A stretch of DNA of 64,000 nt from NCBI RefSeq assembly GCF_030463565.1, contig NC_134646.1:41857240-41921239 (forward strand), in the 5' to 3' direction. Under the pieces are notes generated by a model. The model was not told the DNA's origin. It made no database searches and saw only the letters and a program-made list of their open reading frames with translations. This DNA comes from Pelecanus crispus (lineage: Eukaryota; Chordata; Aves; Pelecaniformes; Pelecanidae). Shown piece after piece: positions 13,074 through 24,874 of this stretch. Each line of letters starts with the position of its first letter. Position 1 is the first letter of the stretch. The position numbers and the translations under genes were made by a program.

Positions 13074-13212
13074 AGAATGGGATGGTGATCTGAGGAAACT
13101 GCCAAACATCAAAATGAAAAAGCTGTCAGCTAGGGATGCTGCTGGCAGTAACCCTGAGGTGGCAGATGTGGAAGCTAAAGAAGAATTGAATAAAGCAGAA
13201 GAGGTGGCCTAA
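13074..13212 (+). CDS. TMA16: TMA16 last coding exon with stop
   Basis: Joined in phase to the previous exon it reads R-EWDGDLRKLPNIKMKKLSAR and ends NKAEEVA followed by TAA. The 'REWD.DL.KLPNIKM' motif is a TMA16 signature. The C-terminal tail after it is acidic and diverges from what I recall of the mammalian protein, as expected for a disordered tail. The five exons in the window encode about 150 residues of a protein of roughly 200. The gene converges on MARCHF1, whose stop lies about 10.7 kb downstream on the other strand. Confidence 0.96.
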
Positions 13213-13290
13213 TGAGCATCGGCTGAGTCAAGAGCTGAAACAGCTGAAGGAAATTGTAGCAAACCTGTTTTAATTATCAGTGGAAACAAG

Positions 13291-13296
13291 AATAAA
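13291..13296 (+). terminator. Polyadenylation signal candidate 1 (TMA16)
   Basis: AATAAA hexamer 79 nt after the stop codon. Confidence 0.5.
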
Positions 13297-13425
13297 TTCT
13301 AACTATGTTTGCAAAGGCTTTGCTAGTCGCATTTTTTATGAGCTCACTCTGTACCTATGGTAAAGGGTAAACAGTATATTATTGGGTAAGGCTGTATAAT
13401 ATTGGATAAAAAAAATTTGAATACA

Positions 13426-13431
13426 AATAAA
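13426..13431 (+). terminator. Polyadenylation signal candidate 2 (TMA16)
   Basis: AATAAA hexamer about 214 nt after the stop codon, followed by a T-rich segment (GTGTCCTTACTTCTC). It is the more distal candidate. Confidence 0.6.
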
Positions 13432-13450
13432 TATTTAAAATCTTAATTGT

Positions 13451-16400
13451 GTCCTTACTTCTCATACTGTACCTTCTCTTTAGGATGCAGGCTCCTGAGT
13501 TCACAAAGCAATTGTAGTTTATATCCTAAAATCCTGACTAGTTGAGTACCTCTTCCCTGGTCATAGAGCAGTCAGGATTCAGACACCTGTTAGAAATACT
13601 TTGTGGTGGGAAATCCTTACCTTTTCCTGGTAATGGCAAGAATGTATGTCATTTAGTATATAAATAGCAGGTACCCTGGTAAACAGTGGGCCCAGCTAGT
13701 GGCAACTTTTATCCATCTCTTGTGGTGTTGGCTGGGATGTCTTGAGGTGTAGGCAGTTTTGTGGAGAGCAGTGATAGGCCTCATATCACAAAAACCTGTG
13801 CCGCGTGGCACAGAACACTCACCTTGGGTGTAAGAAATGCTCTCCTATGGAGCATCAGTTAATCATGAAGAACTCTTCTCTTGAACCTTCTCTTGTCTGA
13901 GAATCTGTCAGGAGCATAGAGAGCTGGAAAGACTTCAATAAAATACTGAATATTTTATGTTTTGTCAAGAGAATTTCAGAAAGTTACACTGTCCTTACCA
14001 CTCTGAATTCAGATCCCTACAGTCTGTTTTTAAATGTATCTTTTGTCCATTTTTTTTTCTGACCCCTTTGTTGAGAAAGCTGTGCATTTTAAAATTAAGT
14101 TACTTAGGACTTTTAAATAGCAGGTTTGCTTTATGAAGCAACTCCTTAGATGCCTTTAAATGTGTCTTTCAGGAAGGTTCTTAGCAGATTCTCACTTTCA
14201 ATACCACAAAATCAAAAAAATAAAAGAGGAAAAAAAGGGCAAGGGCAAAGCCAGGGATAATTTCACAGCAGGCATTAAGTAGGCCATCTCAGTGTGGATT
14301 AGATTGTCTGGGCACAGAAGTCACAGTTCAGCCGTACTGTCTGTACGTAATGTAGCAGTCACAGTTCAGATGCCTGTTAATTATGTGGAAATAATTATTC
14401 CTGGTGGATGACCTTTCTAGTACTTGATTCCCAGTACAGTTCTGTGTGTTAAACAACAAGGCTTGTCATGGTAAATAGTTATGTGGGTTTCCCAGATTTC
14501 TTTTACAGATATCCAGGAGCGTATTTTCTTAGCTGTGTAATAAGTGTTACTGGTAAGTGTTATTCTGTTAACATCTATGTTAAGTTTTTCCTTCTCTACA
14601 AAATAGGTTTGTGCTATCCTTTCATGTTTTAGGAAGCCATTCTATTTAGGTAGTATAGAATTAAGCATTGTCCTCCTTAAATGAATCTAAAGAAGAACCC
14701 TGAATAAATTTAACAGACCTGAAGTATGTGTGAGTGATCTAATGCATTTTCAGACAGACTGCAAGTCTTAAACCTGGCCAGAGATCTTATCCTCCGACAC
14801 CAGCCATATCTGTAGGCCATCACATCACTGCTTTGTGTTTGTGTTTTAGAAATAAGTGTGCTGAAGTTCAGGGCAGGCCTTTGATTTTTTTTTTTTTTTT
14901 TTTTAAAACTTTGTTAACTTGTGCTCTGTTGTGGAATTCAGCTTGTTTTGATTTATAAAACTTGAGGTGTTACACTGTGGTGGAAGCTGAACCAGGGTAA
15001 TTAATTGGTCTGAACTAAAGCCACGTGTGTGTTCAGTGGTTTGACAGATTTTTGCCTTTCAGAAGATTCAGCTTAAATTTTTGCTTGTATACAATGCCTG
15101 ATGTGTTTTGAAGTTGTAAGTAGAAACATTGCAGAAGTCACTTTCCCACCACATTGGGTAAGATACAGAAGGGAAATGAGTAAGATAACTGGAAGGTTTG
15201 GCATGTTACAGTAATGACAGTATATTAGGCTGACATCCTGGTGAATGCTTTAAAAAAAAGATTGTCCTGGAAAGTTATGGAGAATGAGATGTTCTGTATT
15301 CCTTGAAACAATTCATGAATAAGGCATTATAAAAAAAAAAAGTAATTATTACTTGTGTGGTTGATGTGATAGGCAAATATTTGAAGTGATTTCTTCTTTA
15401 ACATCTGTTGTTCACACTTCAAGAACATGTTTACAATTTGGACTTCATTGAATTTGTGGATTTTCTCCCTTGAAGTCCATGTATTCACGGCTTGTTTAGT
15501 TGGCTTTTAAACTGTCTTGTTGACCTGCTGCATAAGTAATGAAAAAAGAGCAGTTTCTGTGTGAGAACTTCTTAGATTGATTTATCAGAAAAAATAGTAT
15601 GTAGCTGTCAAATATTCATATTTGAATTGAAAAGTAATCTGGGCTTTAGTGGCTAATGTGCAAGACCAATTTACCAGATGTGTTTTGTTGCAGAATACTA
15701 ATGTGGCAATGGGGAAGGAAAACCCTGAAGGTTTCCTTCTTTCCTTCTTTCCTTCTTTCCTTCTTTCCCTCCTTCCCTCCTTCCCTCCTTCCCTCCTTCC
15801 CTCCTTCCCTCCTTCCCTCCTTCCTTGGAGTTTTTGTGCTGAGAAGCCTGGAGTGGGGGTGGAGAGAGTCTTTTGCCTCATGTGTGTTACTGAGACAAGA
15901 TAGTGGAATCTCTTCTATCATTTTCATAATCCAGTCATGCCTGTGCTTTAAAACCAGCTGTTGGGGTTTTCTATGTGGATAAGTTTCTTTCCTATGGTGG
16001 AAAAGAAGGATGAGTGCTCTCAGGAGTTCTGAATTGTTACTCTGTTTCTTTAAAATTAAAATCTAAAAAGCAGCTGCTGTTTAACAGCAGGAATGGGAAA
16101 TATTTATATGATGTTCTTTGTTCTTACAAACTTGCTGTAGGGGATACCTTGAAATTCTGTTCACTTGCAACTAAGGATTACAGACTTTAATGTTAAATCC
16201 TCTATTATAATTCTCTGTAATTGACAGGGGTTTTTCTGGTTAAAGAATAATTTTATAGAAGATTTCTTTCATTCTTAACTTGTCAGGTATTGCTTCACAA
16301 TGCCCCTGGGTTTTTTTAATTGTTAACTGCAAAGTTGTTATAGCTAAAACTTAAGTTTCTTAAATTATCAGGGCTCATATTAAAGATACAAAATTTCAAA

Positions 16401-19400
16401 CAAAAAGTAACATTTTTAACATAGAAAGCCACTTTTACATAAGAACTTTGGGTATTTTTTATGTATTTTCTAATTTGTTACACTGTACTTTGCAGTGTAC
16501 TTACTGAGTTATACTTTTACTCCAGCCAGCCTTGGAGAGCTAAGACTTCTCTAAGGAACTGGCTGAATTACATTCAAACTTTCAGTAGCAGCTGAGTTGT
16601 TAGTTGTGCTGTGATTCTTGAACTTACTCCATTGATGGTCTCAGCTGGAAAGAACCAGCTGAGTTTAATTCCAGTAGCAGTATGATTTTTTTCATGTAAA
16701 CAAAGCAAATGTTGATTTAAGAAAAGAAACCCCAAACAAAGCAGAAAACACTATCCTTCTTAAGGCTGGTTGTACGCAGTGGATTAATTAATTTACAGTT
16801 CTTTAGTGTTGGAAACAAAAGTGACTGAATTAATGGAACTGTTCACCATGGCGTTCCAATCTGCTCCACAAAGTTGGTTCTAGAGGGATGAGACTTGCAG
16901 CATTTGTGATGTGGAGAAACAAGCATACAATGAAGGACTTAGCCTCATTATTGTATTTTTCCTTTTTTCCGCTACCAGTGTATGTGTCAATCTTTATGGA
17001 ACTCCAGGATGTGCAGAGGGATGCAACGTCAAAAAGGCAACAGGTATGAACTATTTTCTCGGCCATTGAGTAGTTCAAGGATACACTTAAAGAGTATATT
17101 ATGTGTGAGGTGGTTTTTATTTTGTCTTTGATTGCAGTAGCATGTGTACTCATCTCTGTAATGACACTGCTGTGTGTAAGGACAGAGTCTGGGATCAAAA
17201 AATGTGTATGTTGGAGTCCAACTTTTAAAAAACTCTTTTTTGCTAGACAACTGGCAGATAGGCAAGAGTAGTAAAAAGGGACATTATTGGTTTTTCTCAG
17301 CAGAAAAAGTTCTCCACTTAAGGAATCTTCCAGCCTTAGTTTTCTAGTAAAGGGCCAAGAAATGCCTGTGCTTCAGAAGTATGTCAAATTGGCTGGTTTG
17401 GTCTCAGCACACTACAATGCATAGATCATATTTCTATCTTCCAGCTTTTTCAAAAGTAAAAATTCATTATAATTGACTTCCAGACTTTCTTCCTAAAAAG
17501 AAGTTAGTTATAGGAAGGTAAGAAACTTTGCTAATGAGGTGTGATTTATACACTGCAATTTAAGCTGTTGCCTTAAATAGAGCTAGCAAGATCATGTGCA
17601 GAGTTCCTATAATGAAACTCTAAATATAGTCTGATTGTGGGAGACTTACTGTAGTGGTCCTGTAATCAGGTTCCTTAGGCCTTCACTGCTTGTATTGCAA
17701 ATACTGCCCATTTTTCTTAAAAGGAACAGTTTAATGTCTAACAAGTTACCTGTTACAAATGAAAAATAAAACTATTTAGACTTTCAACTAAGTTATTAGA
17801 CCAGTGCCAGCATTAGTCTAAAACCAGAAGCATTTTCTAAAGAAATACAGAAAGCTGGCAGCATTCTACTAATGTCAGCTCCTATTTGTGTAAGTTCACA
17901 CACAGTCAACCAAGACAGTAACATGCTGATTTGAAAATTTGTGAAGTGACAATGCCTGGGGTTTTTTTTGAATAGTGCTGATTATTGTGTTTTCATATTT
18001 TTTACCTTTGAGCTGTTTAAAAACAAAAGAAAGTTCTGTGATTCAGTTAGTAACAGTCATAAGTATTTGCAAGTCATAGAAGGGCAAGTTTGTTCCAGGG
18101 CCCACCCTTTCCAGCAGACCTGGAATCATTGTGTTCTCAACCACGGTGTAAAATTTATCCAAGGTTATTTTCTGAGCTCCATGTCATAGGTAGCAGATGT
18201 GGTACACCATTCAAAGTACTTTGGGTGAGTTCTTTGTTAACTGATGATTTTTTTTGGCTTTTAGATAAAGTTCATGCAAAACAGCCTGAATATTTGGGGG
18301 AGGAAGGTGTGAGTAAATACCGTATAGCATGTTTCTTTGTTTATGTATACACAGAGAACAGACTGAACAGAAACGTGGTTTGTGTTCTAATAGTACCCTT
18401 CATCGGGAGATTCGAACTCTTGTGTGCAAAGCAAAAAGGTATAGTGAACTATACCTCCATTCTCTTAATTCTAAAAATAAATTTGGTTCTGTTTTTCCAT
18501 GTGCTATAATAAAAGGAAATGAATATATCTTTATTACTGGAATTTCTTTGGTTATGGTACTTCTGTATTATATCTTGTAGGGATTCATGAATCCATCTTT
18601 AAGTGGTGAGCTAGTTAGGGCAGCTTTAACAAAATGAACAAACTGTTGGCCTTGGATGTAGGGAATGTGATTTGTTAGAACACTTGTCCCGTGTTTTGAA
18701 TGTATATTCATAGCAGTCACCAGCCATATTATGACAACTTATTCCAGCTAGAAGTGTGAGGTTTCAAAACTTAGCCCACACTCTCCACAGCTGACAACCT
18801 AGGATAGAGATACAGGGTAGGTGGATACAACCCTCTTTAGAAAACTAAATCTGTAGTTTGGTTGGAATGCTGTGTATTTATCAAGATAGTATACTTTCTT
18901 TGGTTTTACACTTGACTTAAAGTACACAGATTCTTTTATAATGCAAACATGTAATATTTCTTTTCATTAAAAAAAGCGTTTAAGGTTTTTGGAAAAGGAG
19001 AAAATCTCACCAAGTACAATTATGAAATAATGAAAAAAGAACCTGATCATTCTGACAATCTAAGGTGGGATTAGCTTTATCACATACAACAAACAGTTCA
19101 TTCCAGGGCACTGCTCTCCTTACGAAGTTTTCTTCCTCCTACCCTCCTGCAGTTGAAACCCAGTACTAGTTGTCCATTTTGCTATGGATGTAAAACCAGT
19201 TGCTTTCTGGGATTTCTTTATGGAGTTGAAACCTGTTCTTATATATCCCCTTCCCAGTCTTCCTTTCTGCAAGTTAAACCACCATAGTTCTTGATAAGTG
19301 TTTTTGTACTGTGAGGTATTTTCCTGAGCGTGTGCCAAGGTGTGGTACCCAAAACTAGCCACTCTAAGCCAGCAAGTTTATCAATTTTAAGTATGCAGCT

Positions 19401-20186
19401 GAATATGTTGTTCACCTTTCTTGCAGGAGTGTGGTGTTGCCAATTCATGTTCAGCATGTGATGCTCTATATAACAAAGCGACAAATGTAGAATACTACAG
19501 TAATTTGGGTCATTTGTTTAATACAAATACATTTTTTTCACAACAATAAGCAGATATATTACTTCTGTTTCCCTTACCTTCTGTCTTTCAGTACACATTC
19601 ACCCACAAGAACATACAATTTTTCTTTTGCAAAAGAGAGGGAGTTAAACAAGTACCACAAACTCATAGTTCCAAATATTATACACAGTAAAATATTTTCA
19701 TCATAGAATAAGTTTCATTGCATTATTAGAAATTATAAATGGTTTGTTCTGGTGATGGGGAATTACAATTTTTTCTACACAACAAAAAATAAACACTGCT
19801 TACAGATACAGCAGTGTGTGAATGGCACAATTGGACTAGTTGAGAATCTTCGTAATGCTAGTGATAGTCAAAAGTGCTGTGTTTATGCCAGTTTGAAATA
19901 AACTTCATAATGCTTTTAACTTAAAACAGGAGAAGCAGCGTGCATGTTCACAGGTTAAGAGTATCTTGTTTAAAATTCCAGATCTCATCTGACACCAGAT
20001 TACTTCTACCTACCTTGATTACAACTTGCTTAAACAAGAATGCAGATTAAGCTCTTCTCCGTAATGGCAGTTCAGAGCAAGGTTCTGCCCTTATGGGTTT
20101 AGCCAGGCTAAATTCCGCTGTCTGCGTGTTTGCTTGAGGTGCACTGTGGCTGCACAGGCAGTTTGATACGGATCTTATTTGATATG
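13451..20186. other. Intergenic region between converging TMA16 and MARCHF1
   Basis: No supported gene. Contains a T20 run (14885-14904), the pyrimidine tract at 15732-15826 and otherwise unique AT-rich DNA. Its right part (about 19500-20186) could belong to a very long MARCHF1 3' UTR, but nothing in the sequence settles that. Confidence 0.6.
15732..15826. repeat. 95-nt homopyrimidine microsatellite
   Basis: An uninterrupted C/T tract in two blocks: TTCC/TTCT-type octamers first, then about seven CCTTCCCT-type octamers. Purine-rich on the opposite strand. Because it lacks stops it creates open frames on both strands (proline/serine-rich or lysine/glycine/arginine-rich). These are artefacts, not genes. 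Confidence 0.97.
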
Positions 20187-20291
20187 TGTTGTGGTTTAAC
20201 CTGGCAACTATTAAACTAATATAATGAATGCTTATCACAAATTTGTTTTAACATGCTCTGGTCAGATCTGTCATTATCTCGAACCCTTCGT

Positions 20292-20309
20292 TCCCCATGT
20301 TGGGCACCA
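20292..20309 (-). other. Primer-binding-site-like segment
   Basis: Directly inside the LTR end, the minus strand reads TGGTGCCCAACATGGGGA. It starts with TGG, as tRNA-primed binding sites do, and sits 8 nt from the LTR's terminal CA. This shows that the DNA inside the LTR is real retroviral leader and not host flank. The matching tRNA is not assigned. Confidence 0.6.
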
Positions 20310-20317
20310 AAAAGGAC

Positions 20318-20755
20318 TGTTGTGGTTCAACCTAGTAGGCAGCTAAACACCACACAGCTGCTCACTCGCTCCTTGTCCCCCCCACCCCCCCCAGTGGGAT
20401 GGGGGAGAGAATCAGAAAAAAAAGAAGAAGGAAAAAAAGAAAAAAAAAAAGTTAAATTCATGGTTTGCGATAAAGACGATTTAATAGGACAGAAAAGGAA
20501 GGGAAAATAATAATAATAATGCTAAAAATATACAAAATAAGTGATGCACAATGCAATTGTTCACCACCCGCTGACTGATGCTCAGCCAGCCAGCAGCAGT
20601 CGCTGCCCCCCCTGGCCAACTCCCCCCCCAGTTTATATACTGAGCATGATGCCATACGGTATGGAATATCCCTTTGGTAAGTTTGGGTCAGCAGTCCTGG
20701 CTGTGTCCCCTCCCAGCTTCTCGCTGGCAGAGCATGAGAAGCCGAAACCAGGACA
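20318..20755 (-). repeat. 5' LTR of the ERVL-like element
   Basis: About 438 nt, with TG...CA ends on the minus strand. It has a TATA-like box (TATATAAA, 20639-20632) and, downstream of it, an ATTAAA poly(A)-type signal (20485-20480), the expected order for U3-R-U5. A purine-rich tract, (ATT)n and poly-C patches are typical of this abundant bird LTR family. Confidence 0.85.
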
Positions 20756-23700
20756 ATATATCATTTTCATTAAAAAGTCTTAGAATGTGTCTTAAAACTT
20801 TCAGTATACTGTTTTTTGCAGGATAGAATCCTGTGGTCATTCATTAAGTTAATACAGAAAATTGTGCTTTGTGTGGGAATAAAAAAACATTTGTTGATAA
20901 GCAGCTCCCTAGTGTCTGTATTGGTGCACCTTCCTTATCATGCAGACCTGTATGCAAGGCATGTTGGTGTGAATAGCTCCTTGCCCTCTTGAAGAGGAAC
21001 CAACCTGCTTCAGAAACAAATTCCAATCCTGCATGAAATCCCTGAAAGCTCTAGAATATCCGCTGCACCTAAGAAGAGAAAAGCATGCACGGGCTAATAC
21101 TGTAATGCTTTAAAAGGTTAAATACTGCTTCGAGCCTGCTGTAATCTCTCTTGCTGCTGAGTTGTCTCATTGCTGTCTCAGCAGACACTGTCCCATTTTG
21201 CTCCTTTTCCTGCTGTCCAAATTAATATTTCAAAGGGAGAGGAGGAATTTCAGCTGAAGTCTTTCTCCATTCTTATAGCTAACTAACTGTAAGCTCAGTT
21301 GCACATGTAGTTGAGTGCCAAAATAGTGTTTCGAAGGTGAAGTTGTTAGTATAAAATTTTGCAAGTTGGCTGTTCTGTTGCCGACTATCCAGTGTCTTTT
21401 TAAAAATGTACAGTAATCTTGTTGGATGCTATAAATTTGCTTTCAGAAGCCTCAGGCATTTTTTTTCTTTGAGTTGAATTTTATACTTGTTCAAGAAAAC
21501 CCAATGTGAATTAGTCTCCACTAAACTGTCAAAACTGGGGATAGCGTACTTTCAGTGGGGTCATGATGCTACAGCAGCTCAAAGAACAAGCTGGCTGAAG
21601 AAGCAGGGTGACTGTCACTTAGTAAGAAACTTTCTGATTATTTCAGAAAGCTCTTAATTCTCTTCCATAATAATGTTCCTTGTCAGTCAATCTGGCTATG
21701 ATTCATCAGGTTTTATTGTAAACATCATTCCAAACATTTAGATGCAGCTAGTAATTTTAAGTGTCTAACTTCAGATATCATGAGATTCACTTTTTAGCAA
21801 GTAGATTTACACTTTTTGAAAACCATGCCTTTGCAGACTATCTTAAACGTGCAGTTATGAGGCATTCCTTAGGTACTGTCGTCATTTTCTGAAGACCACC
21901 TGAAGTCTCCTCCACAATTACAAAGAGGGAAATTATTTGGTTACTCTTCTGTATCATTTCAAATGAGAAGCTGCTACAATTCCAATTTTCACTTGTATAA
22001 TTGGAAAGTTATCTGATATGAAAAGTGCGTGTCATTATGCGAAAAAACTTAAACATTAATCCAACTCACCTGGAGTAACTTAGAGCAAATATTAATATGT
22101 ATTTAGGGCCTGTTCAAGCACCAAGATTTTGTGTCCTGTCTAGACAGATGACAGTCACTTAGTCACAGCCAATTTACATGAGCAATTCCAATACAAAAGA
22201 ACATAATGGTCTGATAAAAAACACATTTTTTGCTACTACTGCTACTTCCAGTATTCCCTGAGCCTTAAGCCAGTAAACACATTCACAAAGGAATGCCTAA
22301 TATATAAACTCCAATAGATCTTAGGCCCAGCACCCTGGATATTTGCAAGAATGGGATGATTCTGCTATTTAACTGTAGATATTTGAATGTGTAAAGAGGA
22401 AATTTACCATCAGAAACTGCAACTTCTGTAGAAATCTAGTTCACTTGTAATTGTCGCAGATTTCCCCCTTTGAATGAACCTGTGCTCTCCTATCCTCCTT
22501 ACTCTGGTTCTTTATTTGCTTTTCCTCCTTTACCTAAATACAAGATCAAAAAAGAACTTTTAACTTTTTTTTTTTTCAAATATACATTACGTTCAGGCCC
22601 CAGACTTGTCCACGCCAGTCCGTAACTACTCCAAGTCAATACTTGCTGTTGGGTCCTGATGGTAAACATCACAGGTATGAGAAGTGAATCACAAAATTGG
22701 TTCTTTATATATAATTCACCCCGTTGGACACAGTATTGTATCTACATTCATTTATCTATTGCACCCTTTAATGCTATTCACACTTCATTTTTATATGAGA
22801 ATGCTCAAAACACGAAGGTAACAACTGAACTGTTGAATCTCTAACACCTCAAGTTTACCTGTACAGAGGGAAACCAGTGATTTATTTTTTCAATCAGGAA
22901 GATAAAAACTAACTTTTCAGAACAAGGAGATAAAAACTAATGTTCTCTTAAGATACGTAGGTATATTCTCTTATGTCTACTTTTTGTATCATGAATCTTA
23001 AAAAATAAAACCAAAAGTGGCTCCCATCTTCCCTATGTGTCATCCTTTTTCAGACCTCTGATAATATGCAATTTACTTTTGTGTGATTCTGCAGTAAACT
23101 GCATTTTTTTTCATTTATAGTTCTGCCTCAAAACTTTGCTTATCCAATTTACGTCTAATTCACTCTTATCAAGTAAAATAAACAGCTGAGCTGCTCTTCT
23201 AAATGTGTATCTACAAATTCTCTCCTTTTGCTGACAGCTATACTTAAAATATCTGTAGCTTATGGAGACATGAGTTTATACTGGTTGGAATTGCCTTCTT
23301 TTAAAAAATTCAGGCGTATTTAAAAACAATGCTACCCTTCAAATGTTTCACATATCCTTAGTTGACACAGCTGCCCAAACGTTCAGGCTCCAGTGCAGTC
23401 ACATGAATGTGTGTTACCGTATGAGGCTTAGAGAGTGAGTGCTGCGATACAGCTCTTCATCCTTCAATTCAGTTAATGCATATAACTTGATTGGTACCCT
23501 TTTGAAATGTATCTTTAAGACGATAAATAGCAAATACAACTTCTAGTAGTAAACAGATGAAAGGTTTTTGTTTTCTGTAAACAAAATGATTACATCAGGT
23601 CTGTTTCTACTTTCCCAGCCATCCAATTTAAAAAAAAAAAAAAAAAAAAAAGGTACTCTTGTCACATTGGTTTGGCATTGTCTGTTAAACCTGTTCTCTA

Positions 23701-23950
23701 TTGCACTTTCTACACTTCCACTTTCACTACACTTGCTGACTAGTTGAGAAACTACTTCACGAACGGTCACATTCCATACAGTAACAAGTTGCTTTGCTCG
23801 ATCCATTTTCCTTGTAGGGTTTTGCTTTTTGTGGGGGTTTTTTTGTTTTTTTAACTGAAAAAATGCACAGTCATTTCTACTCTCTTTTAGCATTTGTAGT
23901 GTAGAAAACACTATGCCTTATTCTGCAAGGAAGAAACACTGCTGCCTCTG
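20756..23950 (-). other. MARCHF1: Probable MARCHF1 3' UTR (extent uncertain)
   Basis: Noncoding AT-rich DNA directly after the MARCHF1 stop codon on the minus strand. Possible AATAAA signals on that strand lie at 22886-22881, 22516-22511 and 21717-21712. An A-run on the plus strand at about 23630-23651 gives poly-U in the transcript. The real 3' end cannot be fixed from the sequence, and part of this interval may be intergenic. Confidence 0.4.
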
Positions 23951-24252
23951 TCAAACTGGCATGACCTCAGATGTCGTTTCTTCAGCTGCCGGATGAGAGT
24001 TTGTACCTGTCTGTGCTATTGGCACGACCACTGCGTCTTTGACGTCCGAGGTCTGAGTGCACGAAGAGTTCTTCTCCTCCATTTTTTTGGCGGTGTCTGG
24101 GCAGTTCTGAACAAAGATCACTCTGTTGTAGGCTTTCAACCTGCGCCACAGCTGAACATAAACCTTACACTGCACGTACATGAAGACCAGGCCCCCCGTG
24201 AATCCAATGGCCACCACAACGAGTTTTGTCCAAAATGGCCATTCAAGGACAC
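23951..24252 (-). CDS. MARCHF1: MARCHF1 last coding exon: TM2 and cytoplasmic tail
   Basis: The minus strand reads from a TTATTTCAAAG acceptor into GT GTC CTT GAA TGG, that is (G)[20 protein letters not shown], then [20 protein letters not shown] and [20 protein letters not shown], ending EVMPV-stop. The hydrophobic stretch [19 protein letters not shown] is the second membrane segment. The charged tail after it faces the cytosol and holds the trafficking part ([14 protein letters not shown]) shared by MARCHF1 and MARCHF8. The final 35 residues or so diverge from mammals (many Thr/Ser), typical of the MARCHF1 tail. The first base completes the Gly codon left by the exon at 28504-28357, so the phases agree. 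MARCHF1 is an E3 ubiquitin ligase of endosomes and plasma membrane that down-regulates MHC class II and CD86 in antigen-presenting cells (mammalian knowledge). Confidence 0.97.
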
Positions 24253-24856
24253 CTTTGAAATAAAATGGTTATATTTGTTACCATTGTTATACATTGAATA
24301 TCAAGGACTGAGTTCCAGTAAAATATTTTGAAAAGCCACTTGCTAAGAATTCCCAGGTATGTATTGGGGCAGTTGTGGCTCAAGTAGAAAACAGCAGCAG
24401 TTTCCTATCCCATAGGCCAGCCAAGAAACTACATCTGCCTCCCACTTTTTACTGACTTCACCACAATTTAGTCAAATAAGAAATGCAAGGCCACTGTCAC
24501 AAAGGAAGCATAATGCTTGATACAGTCAAAACCAAAACATTTTACTGTTCTTCAGTAATATCCCTGTATTCAATAGCTTGCTTAAGCAAAAATACAAATA
24601 CCAAAACAGAGATAACTGGATATCTAGAAATATTACGCACATCTTCAACAACTGTTTTTTTTTAATCATGCTAGAAGCATGATCCTGCTTAGGGTACCTG
24701 GAACACCAACATTTACAATATTATTACCTGGTCCTAGCTTCATCCTGAAGCCAGGTTATAGTAAAAAAAGGCTAGTGGAAAGGGCTCTTAGCTCCTGCAT
24801 CACTTGCCTTCATTGGCTTCTTTTTCCTGCTGTCTGTGCAACCCCTGGCCCCTGTG

Positions 24857-24874
24857 CCCCCCCCCCCCCCCCCC
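24857..24874. repeat. Poly-C run (18 nt)
   Basis: Eighteen consecutive C residues. Such runs are prone to sequencing error, so the exact length is unreliable. Confidence 0.9.

Larger units (their letters stand above)
13213..13450 (+). other. TMA16: TMA16 3' UTR
   Basis: Sequence after the TAA. Two AATAAA hexamers are present, at 13291-13296 and 13426-13431. The second is followed by an AT-rich then T/C-rich stretch suited to cleavage near 13450. Which one is used cannot be told from sequence alone. Confidence 0.7.
20187..20755 (-). mobile_element. ERVL-like LTR retroelement, internally deleted
   Basis: Read on the minus strand there is an almost complete 5' LTR (20755-20318) starting TGTCCTGGTTTCGGC and ending AACCACAACA. 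Next comes a short leader (20317 to about 20222) with a primer-binding-like segment. Last is a remnant of a second LTR 3' end (about 20221-20187, ending AACCACAACA). Essentially all of gag-pol and most of the 3' LTR are gone. Flanks ATATG (left) and ATATA (right) may be a decayed 5-bp target duplication. No open coding frame remains. Confidence 0.85.

Noticed and set aside
15585-15982. Four overlapping open frames on both strands encoding Gly/Lys/Arg-rich or Pro/Ser/Leu-rich proteins
   Set aside because: They exist only because the 95-nt pyrimidine microsatellite has no stops; flanking parts show no family resemblance.
20253-20783. Open frames inside the LTR region as possible retroviral proteins
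   Set aside because: They read through LTR U3/R and purine-rich tracts in frames and orientation without gag-pol motifs. The internal genes are deleted.
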